From contig JASIBJ010000149.1 of the NCBI GenBank assembly GCA_030045215.1, forward strand, positions 1 to 7,435: DNA of 7,435 nt, in the 5' to 3' direction. The notes below the pieces were generated by a model. The model was not told the DNA's origin, did no database searches, and saw only the letters and a list, made by a program, of their open reading frames with translations. This DNA comes from Streptosporangiaceae bacterium (GTDB taxonomy: Bacteria > Actinomycetota > Actinomycetes > Streptosporangiales > Streptosporangiaceae). Position numbers and translations under genes: made by a program. This document shows positions 6,364-7,435 of this stretch, piece after piece. Every line of letters begins with the position of its first letter. The stretch's first letter is position 1.

Positions 6364-7435
6364 TCAGCGCCTGGCCGGGTCGGGGCCGCCCGTCGCCGCC
6401 ACGGGCTCGCCGGGCTCGGTTCCCCGGCCGTCCGCCGCCGGAGCGTCGCCGCCGGTGAGCACCTCATCCGACACCGCGGTTCGTGGCAGCAGCAGGCTCA
6501 GCAGGCCACACAGGACGAACGCCCCGACGGCATACGGTGCCGTGTGCCGGAGCGCGTCGGCGAACGAGTGCCCCGCCGCCACCGAGTCGAAGAACACGGT
6601 GCCAAGCACCGCGACACCAATCGCGCCGCCCAGTTGCTGCGCGGTGCTGAACACCCCGGACGTTCCGCCCGCGGCCTCGGCGGGTGCCGCCGCCAGCACA
6701 ACGTTCACCAGCGGAATGATCAGCACCGCCAGGCCAACCCCCGCCACGACCAGGCCGGGCACGACCGGCCACGGGCTCCCGTCGATGCCGACGTGGTCGA
6801 CGAACGCGCTGACCGCGGCGATGCCGCCCGCCATCAGCACAGCACCGGCGACCAGCGACCGGCGGCCGTATCGCTGCGCCAGCGGCACGGCGACCGGAGC
6901 TCCGATGAAGCTGCCGACGCTGAATGCGACCGTCGTCAGGCCCGCTCGCAGCGGCGAGAAGTGCTCACCGACCTGCAGCCACAGCGCTGCCATCAGAAAG
7001 AAGCCCTGCAGGCCGGCCGAGAAAACCAGCTGCACGCCGATACCGGCGGAAAATGCCGGAACCCGCAGCAGCCTGGCCCGCAGCAGCGGCGCGTACCGCG
7101 ATCGGGGCAGGCGCTCCTCGGCTACGGCCAGCCCGATGACGCTGACCACCCCGGCGCCCAGCAGCGCCCACACCCAGGACGGCCAGCCGAGCTGGCGGCC
7201 CTCAAGCAGCACGTAGACGATCGTGACCAGGCTCGCAGCCAGCACCGCCGCGCCCGCCAGGTTCGGCCGCCTCGCCGCCGGGTCCCTGGTTTCCGGAATC
7301 AGCCGCAGCCCCGCGATCAGCGAGAACGCGGCGACCGGCACGTTGACGAAAAAGACAGTCCGCCAGCTCCAGCCGAACACGTCGGCTTCGGTCAGGACGC
7401 CCCCAAGCACAAGGCCGATCGCCGAGGCAAACCCG
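6364..7435 (-). CDS. MFS transporter, DHA2 (14-helix, EmrB/QacA) type, N-terminus missing
   Basis: This is the C-terminal two thirds of a proton-driven multidrug exporter in the inner membrane. The frame is open to the right edge and reads GFASAIGLVLGGVLTE, the antiporter motif C of helix 5, so the GTG at 7410 is internal. The next segment, WSWRTVFFVNVPVAAFSL, matches the DHA2 hallmark at helix 6. Eight further hydrophobic segments follow (for example LAGAAVLAASLVTIVYVLL, GLVVAGVGLAVLIIPLVNVV and YAVGAFVLCGLLSLLLP), giving nine plus part of helix 5, as expected for a 14-helix protein missing helices 1-4. The protein ends in a polar Gly/Pro/Asp-rich tail of about 40 residues. The substrate cannot be told. 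The gene converges on the BrkB-family gene with a 90-base gap holding strong hairpins. The promoter and any adjacent regulator lie outside the window. Confidence 0.9.
   Translation of the reverse strand, partial: GFASAIGLVLGGVLTEADVFGWSWRTVFFVNVPVAAFSLIAGLRLIPETRDPAARRPNLAGAAVLAASLVTIVYVLLEGRQLGWPSWVWALLGAGVVSVIGLAVAEERLPRSRYAPLLRARLLRVPAFSAGIGVQLVFSAGLQGFFLMAALWLQVGEHFSPLRAGLTTVAFSVGSFIGAPVAVPLAQRYGRRSLVAGAVLMAGGIAAVSAFVDHVGIDGSPWPVVPGLVVAGVGLAVLIIPLVNVVLAAAPAEAAGGTSGVFSTAQQLGGAIGVAVLGTVFFDSVAAGHSFADALRHTAPYAVGAFVLCGLLSLLLPRTAVSDEVLTGGDAPAADGRGTEPGEPVAATGGPDPARR

Overview
The window reads as chromosomal DNA of a high-GC actinobacterium. Codons strongly favour G or C in third position, GTG starts are common, and the first gene is a mycothiol-dependent formaldehyde dehydrogenase; mycothiol is an actinobacterial thiol. 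I cannot fix the genus. There are no insertion sequences, CRISPR arrays, rRNA or tRNA genes that I can see.

Layout. (1) Positions 2-1719, plus strand: the 3' part of an S-(hydroxymethyl)mycothiol dehydrogenase (mscR/adhE2 type) overlaps by 4 bases with a sulfotransferase-fold protein, so the two are probably translated as a coupled pair. (2) Positions 1720-2020: a gap with no convincing gene, containing a cluster of five CGAAGYG heptamers just upstream of the next start. (3) Positions 2021-4907, plus strand: a GH15 glycoside hydrolase (trehalase/glucoamylase type), then, after 76 bases, a zinc-free MDR-family NADPH oxidoreductase with a very good ribosome binding site. (4) Positions 4908-5364: a long leader or intergenic stretch with only short stem-loops. 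(5) Positions 5365-6273, plus strand: a six-helix YihY/BrkB-family membrane protein whose start is uncertain. (6) Positions 6274-6363: a convergent intergenic region with two overlapping perfect inverted repeats that cannot form together. (7) Positions 6364-7435, minus strand: a DHA2-type MFS drug transporter that runs off the right edge.

How the genes relate: only the mscR/sulfotransferase pair has sequence evidence (start-stop overlap) for working together. GH15 and the MDR oxidoreductase may share a transcript, but nothing in the sequence ties their chemistry. The BrkB protein and the exporter are convergent and separately transcribed. Most of the window is ordinary housekeeping or stress metabolism. 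The most unusual signals are non-coding: the heptamer cluster before GH15 and the competing hairpins between brkB and the exporter. I see no clear new multi-gene system.
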